Assembly: GCA_002172535.2 (NCBI GenBank)
Contig: NHFF02000005.1
Coordinates: forward strand, 131,571-171,854
Reading direction: 5' to 3'
Source of the DNA: Gammaproteobacteria bacterium TMED104
Lineage (GTDB): Bacteria; Pseudomonadota; Gammaproteobacteria; Magnimaribacterales; D2472
Length of the DNA: 40,284 bases
The notes under the pieces are model-generated. The model was given only the letters and a program-made list of their open reading frames with translations, did not search any database and was not told the origin of the DNA. Positions within the stretch are counted from its first letter, which is position 1. Each line of letters begins with the position of its first letter. A program made the position numbers and the translations under genes. Below are positions 32,698-40,284 of this stretch, one piece after another.

Positions 32698-35298
32698 TTA
32701 GAAATTATATTTTAACCCGATAGATATAGATGTCCCTAAATCATACTGATCATAGAAAATGTTATCTGCCATAGTTGCCTCGTAAGACTCATCAAGAATA
32801 TTTCTAATTTCGACTGAAAGTTTCAAAGTATTATCTTCAACATCAAATATCCTAGAATATACGAAGTCAAGTGTTGTAGGAACTTCCTCGATTATGTCTG
32901 GAAGAACATCAATACCTCTAGCCCTAACTCTATCATCCACATAATTCAAAATGAAAGTAGCCTGAGAGTTAGCAAGATAATCATTAAAACCTAGCTGAAA
33001 ATTGACGATATTATCTGCTTGACCTTGTAACCTAGGATCTCTTCCGTTCGCCAATAAGGATGAAGCAGAAACGGTTGCACCGACAAGGTTTACATATGTA
33101 TCGCCATCCCCTACTACAATTTCAGAATCTGTAAAAGTATAGTTAAATTTAACTAAAACTTCTTTACTAGATAGCCAAGCCGATTCAAAACCATCAAAAA
33201 CTCTTTCATATTCAAATTCAAAGCCATTTATTTCAGCGAGAGGAACGTTTTGATATGAAGTAATAACAAGATCTCCAATTTCAGAAACAGATTCTTCAAT
33301 GGGATTTTGAATCTCTTTATAAAAAGCACCAAGCGTAATAAATTGGTTCTGGCCAAAATAATATTCAGCTCGTAGATCAATATTATCTATCTCAGAATTT
33401 TGAAGGTATAAAGATCCTGCGATAACTCTATCAGTATCAACATCAACAAAAAGTGTTGGGGATAATTCTCTGAAAGTAGGTCTTGCAATCGTTTGAGAAA
33501 ATCCAAGCCTAACTTGAAGGTTTTCATAGTCTTCAGGAAGATATGTCAGAGTTAAACTGGGTAACGCATAGTCCTCATCAATAGTCTTATCAATGGTATT
33601 GTCTTTACCTGTAAATAGATCATACGTATTAATTTCTTGTGTTCCATCTTCACTTCTGATTCCTGCGGAAACTTTGAATTCATTAGATACTAGGGCCTCT
33701 AAAGAAGCATAATAAGCTGTTGTTTCAAGCTCTCCCTCATATCCTGCTGGAGATGAAGAACCTGTATTTTCAATTACATACAATCTATTTGGATCCAGAT
33801 TTTGATCTGCAAAAATATAATCAACTCTTTTGCTAAGAAGCTCATCTGGTAAAGGTCCTCCCGCGGCAAGAAATCTAAAGCTCCTTACCTCAGCCTCTCT
33901 GTCATTTACTTTATGATCAATACCAACTTTAAAAATTAAGTCGGTAGAATCAGTTTCAATGGGAATTGTAAGATCCAATCCAACGTTAAAAACATCGTCA
34001 TCAACGCTACTGAATTGGGTCTGATTCCTACCGGTATTAACGTCATAAAGGTAAATGCCATCATTATCACTATCTTCATAAAAAACAGATCTTTCATATG
34101 GTGCGTCTCTACTTGCTGATCCAAAAGAAACTCTTCCATCCAAAACCATATCGTTTTCAAATATTTTATCAAAGCTAAGTTGATTATTAATTAAGGTTCT
34201 ATCAAAGAATTCAATATAATCCTCTCGAATATTTGCTGCATCACTTGGATCAAAACCAGTAATTGATCTCGCTTCTTTAGTTCCTTTATGAATATACAGA
34301 GATGTCCATTTTGCTTCGGCTGTATCTGATTCAACTCCAAAAACACCCATGCCGTAAGTTGTGACATCATTTGAAGTAGAAATAAATGTTTTATCTTCAG
34401 CTTTAATAACTGAAGCTGTGCCATCACTATTTGCTTGAAGGTCACCGGTTTGCCTCAGACCATCCTGAGTTTGCCACGATGATCTTACTCCAGCGGTAAG
34501 AAGGAAACCAGAAGTTAATCCATTTCCTAGATCCCAATCAAGTTGATCACCGAAGGTCACGTTAAAAGAATTATCAACAGGCACATCACCGTCTTGGATG
34601 ACCCATAATTTTGAATTTTCAAATTCTCTAGCAATATTAGCAAGCTGATAGGGTTCGAAATTTGACCTATCAATTTTAGTGCCACCTGCAATGGCCCGAC
34701 CTACTGAGTCAGGATAGTCCCTCGTACCGTCGTCATAACCCCAATCATCATCACCACCACCGTCATAGAGAAGACCTCCTGTTAATGAAGTAACTGAGTT
34801 ATATCCAGACGAAAAAGAAACCGAGAGGATTCTCTCAAGAGGTACGGCTTTAGTTTCTATTGCAATCATGCCACCACCGAATTCTCCATTCATATCAGCT
34901 GAATATGTCTTTTGAACAATTGCTGACTCAATTGCTTCAGTAGGAAACAAATCGAGAGGAACAACTCTTTTAAGAGGTTCGGGGCTAGGCAATACGCCAC
35001 CATTTAATGTGGCAGCAGAGTAACGCTCACCTAAACCTCTCACATAAACATACTTGCCTCTTACCAAGCTAAGACCTGTAAGCCTGGTAAGTGCTACGGC
35101 AATGTTATCATCTCCAGTTCTCTCAATTTCAGAACTGTCAAGAACAACATTAATCTCAGTGGTATCCCTCTTTTCATCTGGAATGAAAGAACCGCTCACA
35201 ACTACTTCCTCAATCTCTTGTGCTGAGATTGAGGTAGTAAGTAGCAACAAGGGTAAGAGAGTTTTATAGCCAACCTTTTTACTTCTAAATGTATTCAT
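32698..35298 (-). CDS. TonB-dependent outer-membrane receptor, lipoprotein-linked
   Basis: An 866-residue receptor. Signal peptide 1-27 (cleavage at SISA-Q), TonB-box-like EEVVV (30-34), a plug domain with RLTGLSLVRGKYVYVRGLGERYS-type sequence and SPEPLKRVVPLDLFP, and a barrel that ends in the terminal Phe motif (GLKYNF). The sequence YSADMNGEFGGGMIAIETK is typical of the plug end in this group. It follows the duplicated lipoprotein gene by 26 bp, with AGGAG before the ATG, and ends in a strong terminator. By analogy with SusC/SusD-like or phosphate-starvation receptor pairs, the lipoprotein may be its surface partner. The ligand is unknown; a phosphorus compound is suggested by the PhoBR context. 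Confidence 0.9.
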   Translation of the reverse strand: MNTFRSKKVGYKTLLPLLLLTTSISAQEIEEVVVSGSFIPDEKRDTTEINVVLDSSEIERTGDDNIAVALTRLTGLSLVRGKYVYVRGLGERYSAATLNGGVLPSPEPLKRVVPLDLFPTEAIESAIVQKTYSADMNGEFGGGMIAIETKAVPLERILSVSFSSGYNSVTSLTGGLLYDGGGDDDWGYDDGTRDYPDSVGRAIAGGTKIDRSNFEPYQLANIAREFENSKLWVIQDGDVPVDNSFNVTFGDQLDWDLGNGLTSGFLLTAGVRSSWQTQDGLRQTGDLQANSDGTASVIKAEDKTFISTSNDVTTYGMGVFGVESDTAEAKWTSLYIHKGTKEARSITGFDPSDAANIREDYIEFFDRTLINNQLSFDKIFENDMVLDGRVSFGSASRDAPYERSVFYEDSDNDGIYLYDVNTGRNQTQFSSVDDDVFNVGLDLTIPIETDSTDLIFKVGIDHKVNDREAEVRSFRFLAAGGPLPDELLSKRVDYIFADQNLDPNRLYVIENTGSSSPAGYEGELETTAYYASLEALVSNEFKVSAGIRSEDGTQEINTYDLFTGKDNTIDKTIDEDYALPSLTLTYLPEDYENLQVRLGFSQTIARPTFRELSPTLFVDVDTDRVIAGSLYLQNSEIDNIDLRAEYYFGQNQFITLGAFYKEIQNPIEESVSEIGDLVITSYQNVPLAEINGFEFEYERVFDGFESAWLSSKEVLVKFNYTFTDSEIVVGDGDTYVNLVGATVSASSLLANGRDPRLQGQADNIVNFQLGFNDYLANSQATFILNYVDDRVRARGIDVLPDIIEEVPTTLDFVYSRIFDVEDNTLKLSVEIRNILDESYEATMADNIFYDQYDLGTSISIGLKYNF

Positions 35299-35324
35299 TG
35301 GTAACTCCTATTTTGTACCCTTAA

Positions 35325-38192
35325 TTAATTTAAGCTTCCAGCAACAGTCCATCCTTTATACCAAGTATCAGTAGAGTCTTTGACAGCACCTACATAATCA
35401 GTAGTTGTAAAGAATGTGTCAGCTGATTTATCAGTAACGGTCATTGCATTCTCAGCAGTACCATTAATCACCCCTGAAACTGTTGGGACATATGCACCTC
35501 CACCGGAATCAGCAGAGTAAAGGTTATTACTTCCTGCAGTTACCAAAGCTTCAGCCTGAGCAAGTGTTCCAGCTTCATCACCAAGTGCTGCAAGAGCTTT
35601 ACAATCAAAAGCTACGGAGTTGAATGTAACCTTTGGTGTTGTTGCAGCGTCCTGAAAAGTTTCAGCCTTTGTAGTCTCGATACAAGCTTTGCTGTTAGAT
35701 GCATCTATGACAATACCATTTGTATATATACCTGAAACACCTTCTTTAAGCTTGATAACGTCATCCTTACCGTTACTAATAAAGGTAAAGTTTGAAATAA
35801 TTGGTTGAGATCTTGGTTCTGTTAAATAGCCAACAGCAGCATCCGCGTTGGTATTGTCTGACTCAACTATGTGATCACCAGCATCGGATGATTGCTTAAC
35901 AATTACAAATTGTAACTTGCCTTGGTAACCCCAATCGATGTCAAGATTATCATCACCGGCTCCAGTACAGATTAAGTATTTGACATTAACCGTGCCGCCA
36001 AAGAATTCAACACAATCATCTTGATTATTATGAACCTGGACATACTCAACTGTCGTTCCTGAGCCAACTCCTCCAAATGTTATACCATTAAGTTCGTTGC
36101 CTGGAAAAATTTCATAACCAGCATACTGAACTCTTAAATATTTTAATGATCCACTTGAGTCATCAGCAACATTTCCACCCATTAGCGCATCAGATGAACC
36201 CTCAACTACTTTTTCACAAGCAGCTGTTCCACGAACATCATTAGAACATTTATTAATTGGTGCTTGGCCAAGTAAGACTAATCCACCCCAAAGACCTCTT
36301 GAAAATTGTGTGGCTTGGCCTGTCACATCATCTCTTCCGGTCATTATAATTGGAGCTGATTTGGTTCCATTAGCAATTAGCTGTGAACCTCGCATAACAA
36401 TAAGATAGTCCGACCCAGATTCACCAAAAACAGTAACTCCAGGCTCAATGGTTAAGGTAGCACTGGCCCCACCAGTTTTTGTTCCATCACCACCCATATC
36501 TTCTCCAACTTGCACTTTTCCTACGAGTTTGTAGAAGTTGCCTCTCGATAGGGTTACATCACTTGTTAAAGTTCCCTGAACACTGCAAACTTTTTTACCT
36601 TCTAATTGTTCAGATTCAAAAGTTCCAGCCGGACATTCTGGAGCAGTAAATAGACCTTTAGTCCATCCAGCTGCCCAGTTATTATCCTCATCAGATCCTG
36701 GAGCGAAAGCACCAATGTAATTTGTTTTAGCGAAGAAGCCATCGATTTGAGTTGCATCACTTGGACACAAGTTTGACGTTCCACTCGTATGAGAACCGAT
36801 TGCACAAACATTAGTTTGATTTGTAAATGCAGAAGCAATTCCTGACTCATTAGTTCCTAGAAACATCTGACCAACCAGTGTATTGGTTTGGTTGGTGACT
36901 AGATTAGTTGCTCTAGACTCTATAGAAGCTTGTAATTCTGCAACTGTAGCAGAATCATCACCGGCATTATAAACACCACCGGTTCCACAATCCATGAACA
37001 CTGAATGGTGAGCAATTTTGTCATAACCAGGCGCGTCTTGAAGCGTTTCTGCCTTAGTATGTTCAATACAACCCTTATCGCCAGAACTGACAACAATACC
37101 ATTCATATACATCCCAGATACACCTTCTTTATATTTAAGTGCTTCATCTCTACCGGTTGAAAGGAAAGTAAAGTTTGCTATTTTTGGTTGAGATCTTGGA
37201 GTTGTTAAATATCCAACTGCGGCATCAGCATTAGTGTTATCTGACTCTACAATGTGGTCACCGGCACCCCTAGATTGTTTAACGACAACGTACTGCATTT
37301 TACCTGTATAACCCCAATCTATATCAAGGTTGTCATCACCAGCACCGGTACACACTAAATGAGTTACATTGACTGTTCCTCCAAAAAATTCAACACAGTC
37401 ATCTTGATTGTTATGAACTTGAATATAATTAACAGTAGTCCCTGAGCCAACTCCTCCAAACGTAATTCCATTTAACTCATTACCGGGAAATATTTCGTAA
37501 CCGGCATACTCAACTCGAACAAACCTAAGTGTTCCAGAATTATCACCTGGTGTAGCACCACCCATAAGTGCATCTGTTGCACCTTCAACTAATTTTTCAC
37601 AATTTGCAGTTCCACGGACATCGTTTGCACATTTATTAATTGGAGCTTTTCCTAAGATCACTAGTCCACCCCAGAGTCCACTAGCAGTATCTGGATTTGA
37701 GAGAGTGCCATCCAATACAGACGAATGTGTAAAGACAATTGGTTTAGATGCAGTACCCTTGGCTTCAATTTTTGATCCTCTTTGAACTACAAGATAGTCA
37801 GCAGAAGTCTTAGATACAATTGTTACTCCAGCTGGGATGTTTAAGACACCAGCAGCTCCACCTGTTTTTGTTCCATCTCCACCCATGTCTGAACCAACAT
37901 TAACGGTTCCACTGAGTCTATAAATTACATCATCTGTAAGTGTTAAATCACCTGTGATTGTTCCTGAAATGGCACAAACAGTATTTCCACCGATACTGTC
38001 ATCAACATCTACGTTGCTTACATTAGGGCAAGTTCCAGTAAGAACAGACCCTCCAACAACCACTTGTTGATCAGCAGCAGTTGGTGCTGCAACTTGACCT
38101 AATTCACCCGGTGAACTTATTGAGGTACTTCCACCTCCGCCACAAGAAACTAAAATAAAAAGACTAAATAAAGAAAATAAACGCAAATACAT
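35325..38192 (-). CDS. Large surface lipoprotein with duplicated beta-helix-like domain (ElpS-like candidate)
   Basis: 955 residues from the ATG at 38192, chosen because GAGGAG lies just upstream and a lipobox, ILVSC (13-17), follows; an upstream ATG at 38222 would put the ribosome site inside the gene. After a Gly/Ser spacer come two homologous halves (about 55-510 and 520-955). Each carries GYEIFPGNELNGITFGG, HNNQDDCVEFFGG, GAGDDNLDIDWGY and GDHIVESDNTNADAAVGY, conserved Cys pairs, and a closing Y-x-GA...W...GW motif. A right-handed beta-helix is likely. Position beside phoBR, a TonB receptor and T2SS genes resembles the phosphate-starvation lipoprotein ElpS of Caulobacter; homology is not verified. 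Acidic clusters could bind metal or be catalytic. Confidence 0.7.
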   Translation of the reverse strand: MYLRLFSLFSLFILVSCGGGGSTSISSPGELGQVAAPTAADQQVVVGGSVLTGTCPNVSNVDVDDSIGGNTVCAISGTITGDLTLTDDVIYRLSGTVNVGSDMGGDGTKTGGAAGVLNIPAGVTIVSKTSADYLVVQRGSKIEAKGTASKPIVFTHSSVLDGTLSNPDTASGLWGGLVILGKAPINKCANDVRGTANCEKLVEGATDALMGGATPGDNSGTLRFVRVEYAGYEIFPGNELNGITFGGVGSGTTVNYIQVHNNQDDCVEFFGGTVNVTHLVCTGAGDDNLDIDWGYTGKMQYVVVKQSRGAGDHIVESDNTNADAAVGYLTTPRSQPKIANFTFLSTGRDEALKYKEGVSGMYMNGIVVSSGDKGCIEHTKAETLQDAPGYDKIAHHSVFMDCGTGGVYNAGDDSATVAELQASIESRATNLVTNQTNTLVGQMFLGTNESGIASAFTNQTNVCAIGSHTSGTSNLCPSDATQIDGFFAKTNYIGAFAPGSDEDNNWAAGWTKGLFTAPECPAGTFESEQLEGKKVCSVQGTLTSDVTLSRGNFYKLVGKVQVGEDMGGDGTKTGGASATLTIEPGVTVFGESGSDYLIVMRGSQLIANGTKSAPIIMTGRDDVTGQATQFSRGLWGGLVLLGQAPINKCSNDVRGTAACEKVVEGSSDALMGGNVADDSSGSLKYLRVQYAGYEIFPGNELNGITFGGVGSGTTVEYVQVHNNQDDCVEFFGGTVNVKYLICTGAGDDNLDIDWGYQGKLQFVIVKQSSDAGDHIVESDNTNADAAVGYLTEPRSQPIISNFTFISNGKDDVIKLKEGVSGIYTNGIVIDASNSKACIETTKAETFQDAATTPKVTFNSVAFDCKALAALGDEAGTLAQAEALVTAGSNNLYSADSGGGAYVPTVSGVINGTAENAMTVTDKSADTFFTTTDYVGAVKDSTDTWYKGWTVAGSLN
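35328..36635 (-). repeat. Second copy of the internal domain in the large lipoprotein gene
   Basis: This is the second protein-level repeat (residues 520-955), starting at CPAGTF. The offset to the first copy is 461 codons. The DNA of the two copies differs mainly at third codon positions, so the duplication is old and kept under protein-level selection. Confidence 0.8.
36663..38030 (-). repeat. First copy of the internal domain in the large lipoprotein gene
   Basis: First protein-level repeat (residues 55-510), starting at CPNVSN and ending in the Y-x-GA...W...GW motif. Four long peptide blocks are shared almost unchanged with the second copy. Confidence 0.8.
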
Positions 38193-38279
38193 TATGCACT
38201 CCTCATGAATATATACGTTCATTAGATTTGATTAAGTAAACTTTTTTGATGCAGCTATGTGAACAAAAGAAAAAAGTTT

Positions 38280-38286
38280 GTGACAG
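38280..38286 (-). promoter_or_regulatory. Possible PhoB half-site before the large lipoprotein gene
   Basis: The 105-bp gap between phoR and the lipoprotein gene contains CTGTCAC on the minus strand (complement of 38280-38286), a 6 of 7 match to the Pho-box unit, about 90 bases before the ATG. The 11-bp neighbours (TTTTTAC and TTTTTTC) match poorly, and GTTCACA lies 22 bp further on. No terminator is visible after phoR, so readthrough is also possible. Confidence 0.25.
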
Positions 38287-38297
38287 CTCTGTAAAAA

Positions 38298-40052
38298 CTA
38301 TTTGCTCTTAAGAGTGAACCAAAATCTTGATCCACCATTTTTTCTAGGCATTACACCGACCTCACCGCCTAGTTGATTTACAAGATGTTTGACAATTGCT
38401 AGTCCAAGACCGCTACCTTGTTTGGATTCTGCTCTAGCTTTTGCAGTTCTATAAAATCTATTGAAGACTAAGCTTGATTCCTCAGGAGTTAAACCTGATC
38501 CGGAATCGAGAATGGATACTCTATAGAAGTCGTCTTGCTTTCTGAGCTTGATATCTATTTTAGAATTTTTAGAGCTATACTTAATTGAATTTTCTAATAA
38601 GTTATTGAGAACTTGTTCTAAAGCTCCATGATCGGCTTTAACAATTGCTTCACCTGCATAGTCAAATACAAATTTAATATCTTTTTCTGCAGCCAAGCTA
38701 GTCATAGCTTCCATCACTCGATGAATTTTATTTTTTAGATCAACATCCTCTAAATTAAACTGCTTATCTCCGTATTCGATTCGAGACAAGTCGATCAAAT
38801 TTGAGACCATTTCCGTTAGTCTCTCAGAATTATGTAAGATTGCTTTTGTAAATTTATTTGCATCCTTTGGATGATCTAAAGCACCATCCAGCAAAGTTTC
38901 AGAGTTAGCTCTGATAACGCTTACTGGCGTTCTAAGCTCATGAGATAAATTTGCAACAAAATCTCTTCTCATCGAGTCCATATCCCTCAATTGAGTTTCA
39001 TCATGCAGCACTAAAATAAACTCTTTCGTGGCTTTTGCAGCATTCATCTGGGCAAGTATCCATTTATTACCAAGCTTGCTTTCAATCTCAAACTCCATTG
39101 CGTATTTACCCTTTTTTTTTGCCTGGTCAAACATAAGCTTAATCGGTTGAAGATTTAAATCATCAATACTTATGTTAAGAAGATCACTAACTTCGAGAAT
39201 ATTTAATGCTTCATCATTATTAAAGTTAACTATTCCAAGTTCATCGAAAACAACAATACCTTCTCCAAGATCATTCAGCACAGAACCAAATTGATTTCTT
39301 TGTTTAGCAAGTAGGGTCAGTTGATTTTTTAAATCAACAGATATTGAAGAAAGACTTCGAGCAACTGAGCCAATCTCATCAACTCGTTTTGTTGGCAGCG
39401 ATTTTATGGTCTTCTTTTTTAAGTCTCCTGATTCCAATCTAGTAACGGCACGCTCAAGTTCTAAAAAATTCTCACGCGTATAGTTTCCTGCAATGATGCC
39501 TGCCATTATAGAAGCAATTAAAGCCACTACTAAAATTAAAATAACTGATGTATTAAGGGATCTAAATGCTTGATCAAAATAGATATATGGAACGGCTAAC
39601 CTTATAACACCCTGTTGACCCGCAGATGGATCTAAGATTGCGAAGTAAAGCATTTCCTGTTGAACAGTATCGCTAAACCTCCTACTCCAGCCCATTCCAT
39701 TATTCTGAGCATCGATAACCTCAGGCCTGTTGGAATGATTGTCAATCAAATTCAGATCATCAACATCAATATTTGAATCACTTATAACAACACCAGATGA
39801 GTTAATTAATGTAACTCTAGATTGTGATGCCTCTGCAAAAACATCAATTTCATCTTTAAGTGAATTCAGGTCGGTGTATTGAGAGAGTGAGCCAAGAGAC
39901 GATTGAATGATTTGACCTTGTTTTTGAAGCTCAATCTGTATTTGATTCTGTAAACTAGCTCCTAAATCTCTTTCAGCAACTATAAAAGCAAACAGTAGAC
40001 CCATCGATAGGCAGGACATTACAATAATAAATATCCTTCCTCTTATGCTCAT
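38298..40052 (-). CDS. phoR: Phosphate-regulon-type sensor histidine kinase PhoR with large periplasmic domain
   Basis: 584 residues. Transmembrane helix 1 is at about 7-25, a periplasmic domain spans about 30-165 with a PAS/Cache-like strand (RVTLINSSGVVISDSN, 79-94), helix 2 is at about 168-189, then HAMP (about 190-245), PAS (about 250-355), HisKA with the phospho-acceptor H371 in SHELRTPVS, and a HATPase domain with N484/N487, DSGSG (516-520) and GSGLGL (547-552). All catalytic motifs are intact. E. coli PhoR (431 residues) has almost no periplasmic domain, so this architecture is more like that of Bacillus and other long PhoR proteins. It is 5 bp downstream of phoB. It would phosphorylate PhoB when phosphate is low; direct periplasmic sensing is possible. 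Confidence 0.85.
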   Translation of the reverse strand: MSIRGRIFIIVMSCLSMGLLFAFIVAERDLGASLQNQIQIELQKQGQIIQSSLGSLSQYTDLNSLKDEIDVFAEASQSRVTLINSSGVVISDSNIDVDDLNLIDNHSNRPEVIDAQNNGMGWSRRFSDTVQQEMLYFAILDPSAGQQGVIRLAVPYIYFDQAFRSLNTSVILILVVALIASIMAGIIAGNYTRENFLELERAVTRLESGDLKKKTIKSLPTKRVDEIGSVARSLSSISVDLKNQLTLLAKQRNQFGSVLNDLGEGIVVFDELGIVNFNNDEALNILEVSDLLNISIDDLNLQPIKLMFDQAKKKGKYAMEFEIESKLGNKWILAQMNAAKATKEFILVLHDETQLRDMDSMRRDFVANLSHELRTPVSVIRANSETLLDGALDHPKDANKFTKAILHNSERLTEMVSNLIDLSRIEYGDKQFNLEDVDLKNKIHRVMEAMTSLAAEKDIKFVFDYAGEAIVKADHGALEQVLNNLLENSIKYSSKNSKIDIKLRKQDDFYRVSILDSGSGLTPEESSLVFNRFYRTAKARAESKQGSGLGLAIVKHLVNQLGGEVGVMPRKNGGSRFWFTLKSK

Positions 40053-40057
40053 TGATA

Positions 40058-40284
40058 TTAATCTGGATTTCTAGAAAAACGATAGCCAACACCTCTTATG
40101 GTTTGAATATAGTCTCCCACAGGGCCTAATTTTTCTCGAAGCCTTTTGATATGCGTATCTACTGTTCTAGTAGTAACTTCAGAACTATAACCCCAAACAT
40201 CTCCAAGAAGCTGATCTCTGGTTTGGACTCTACCTCTCCTATCAAGCAGATGTTTAAGCAATCTGAATTCTAAAGCAGTTAAAA
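40058..40284 (-). CDS. phoB: Response regulator PhoB, C-terminal DNA-binding domain (partial)
   Basis: The gene enters from the right edge; only the last 75 codons are present, and the receiver domain is outside the window. The visible part is an OmpR/PhoB winged helix: LTALEFRLLKHLL, GRVQTRDQLLGDVWG, the recognition helix TRTVDTHIKRLREKL and the wing QTIRGVGYRFSR. Adjacency to phoR (5 bp) and the sequence of the recognition helix favour PhoB over other OmpR-type regulators. PhoB activates phosphate-starvation genes through Pho boxes; candidate sites are listed before the PiT gene, the large lipoprotein gene and the TetR gene. Confidence 0.85.
   Translation of the reverse strand, partial: LTALEFRLLKHLLDRRGRVQTRDQLLGDVWGYSSEVTTRTVDTHIKRLREKLGPVGDYIQTIRGVGYRFSRNPD

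Noticed and set aside
35328-38030. Repeated blocks that might suggest a CRISPR array or mobile element
   Set aside because: The repeats are in frame, about 1.4 kb apart, divergent at third codon positions and explained by an internal protein duplication.

Overview
The window looks like chromosomal DNA of an AT-rich, streamlined marine gammaproteobacterium, SAR86-like in style. The reasons are the tightly packed genes with many 4-8 bp overlaps, two large TonB-dependent receptors, a gammaproteobacterial gspC-to-gspM order, and a large acyl-CoA toolkit. No rRNA, tRNA, CRISPR or insertion sequence was seen, and no gene-free stretch exceeds 300 bases. The taxonomic guess is an inference from gene content only.

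Region 1 (1-10936) is a lipid or acyl-CoA block. A clipped UMF1-type MFS transporter and a metallo-beta-lactamase-fold hydrolase lie at the left edge. A near-continuous minus-strand operon (9344 to 1384) follows: an acyl-CoA synthetase, two DUF35 OB-fold proteins (one with and one without a zinc ribbon), two thiolase-fold proteins that lack the usual catalytic Cys, an enoyl-CoA hydratase, an enoyl-CoA isomerase-like crotonase, a DedA protein, a small membrane protein, HinT and an NTF2-like protein. Two short-chain dehydrogenases are transcribed divergently. The thiolase/DUF35 set resembles the Rv3521-ltp4-ltp3 genes of the mycobacterial cholesterol regulon, which suggests breakdown of a bulky or branched acyl-CoA.

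Region 2 (10937-19890) is a phosphorus block. It holds a TonB-dependent receptor with a beta-propeller phytase, a TetR-type regulator, an arsenate reductase with an aquaporin-like channel, an NTF2-like protein with a PiT phosphate transporter, a PPK2 polyphosphate kinase and a short Ppx/GppA phosphatase.

Region 3 (19887-40284) is on the minus strand. Read from its upstream end it contains phoB (clipped), phoR, a 955-residue lipoprotein built from two tandem copies of one domain, a TonB-dependent receptor with a clear terminator, the type II secretion genes gspC-D-E-F-G-H-I-J-K-L-M, and then a cadherin-like lipoprotein coupled to a 783-residue secreted protein of unknown function. This recalls the phosphate-starvation lipoprotein ElpS of Caulobacter, which is encoded next to a T2SS.

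Taken together, about 29 kb from the phytase to PhoB can be read as one phosphate-scavenging neighbourhood: sensing (PhoBR), extracellular hydrolysis and release (phytase, T2SS and its possible clients), outer-membrane uptake (two TonB receptors), inner-membrane uptake (PiT), storage (PPK2/Ppx) and protection from the phosphate analogue arsenate (ArsC plus channel). This functional linkage is a hypothesis from gene adjacency and a few Pho-box-like sites.
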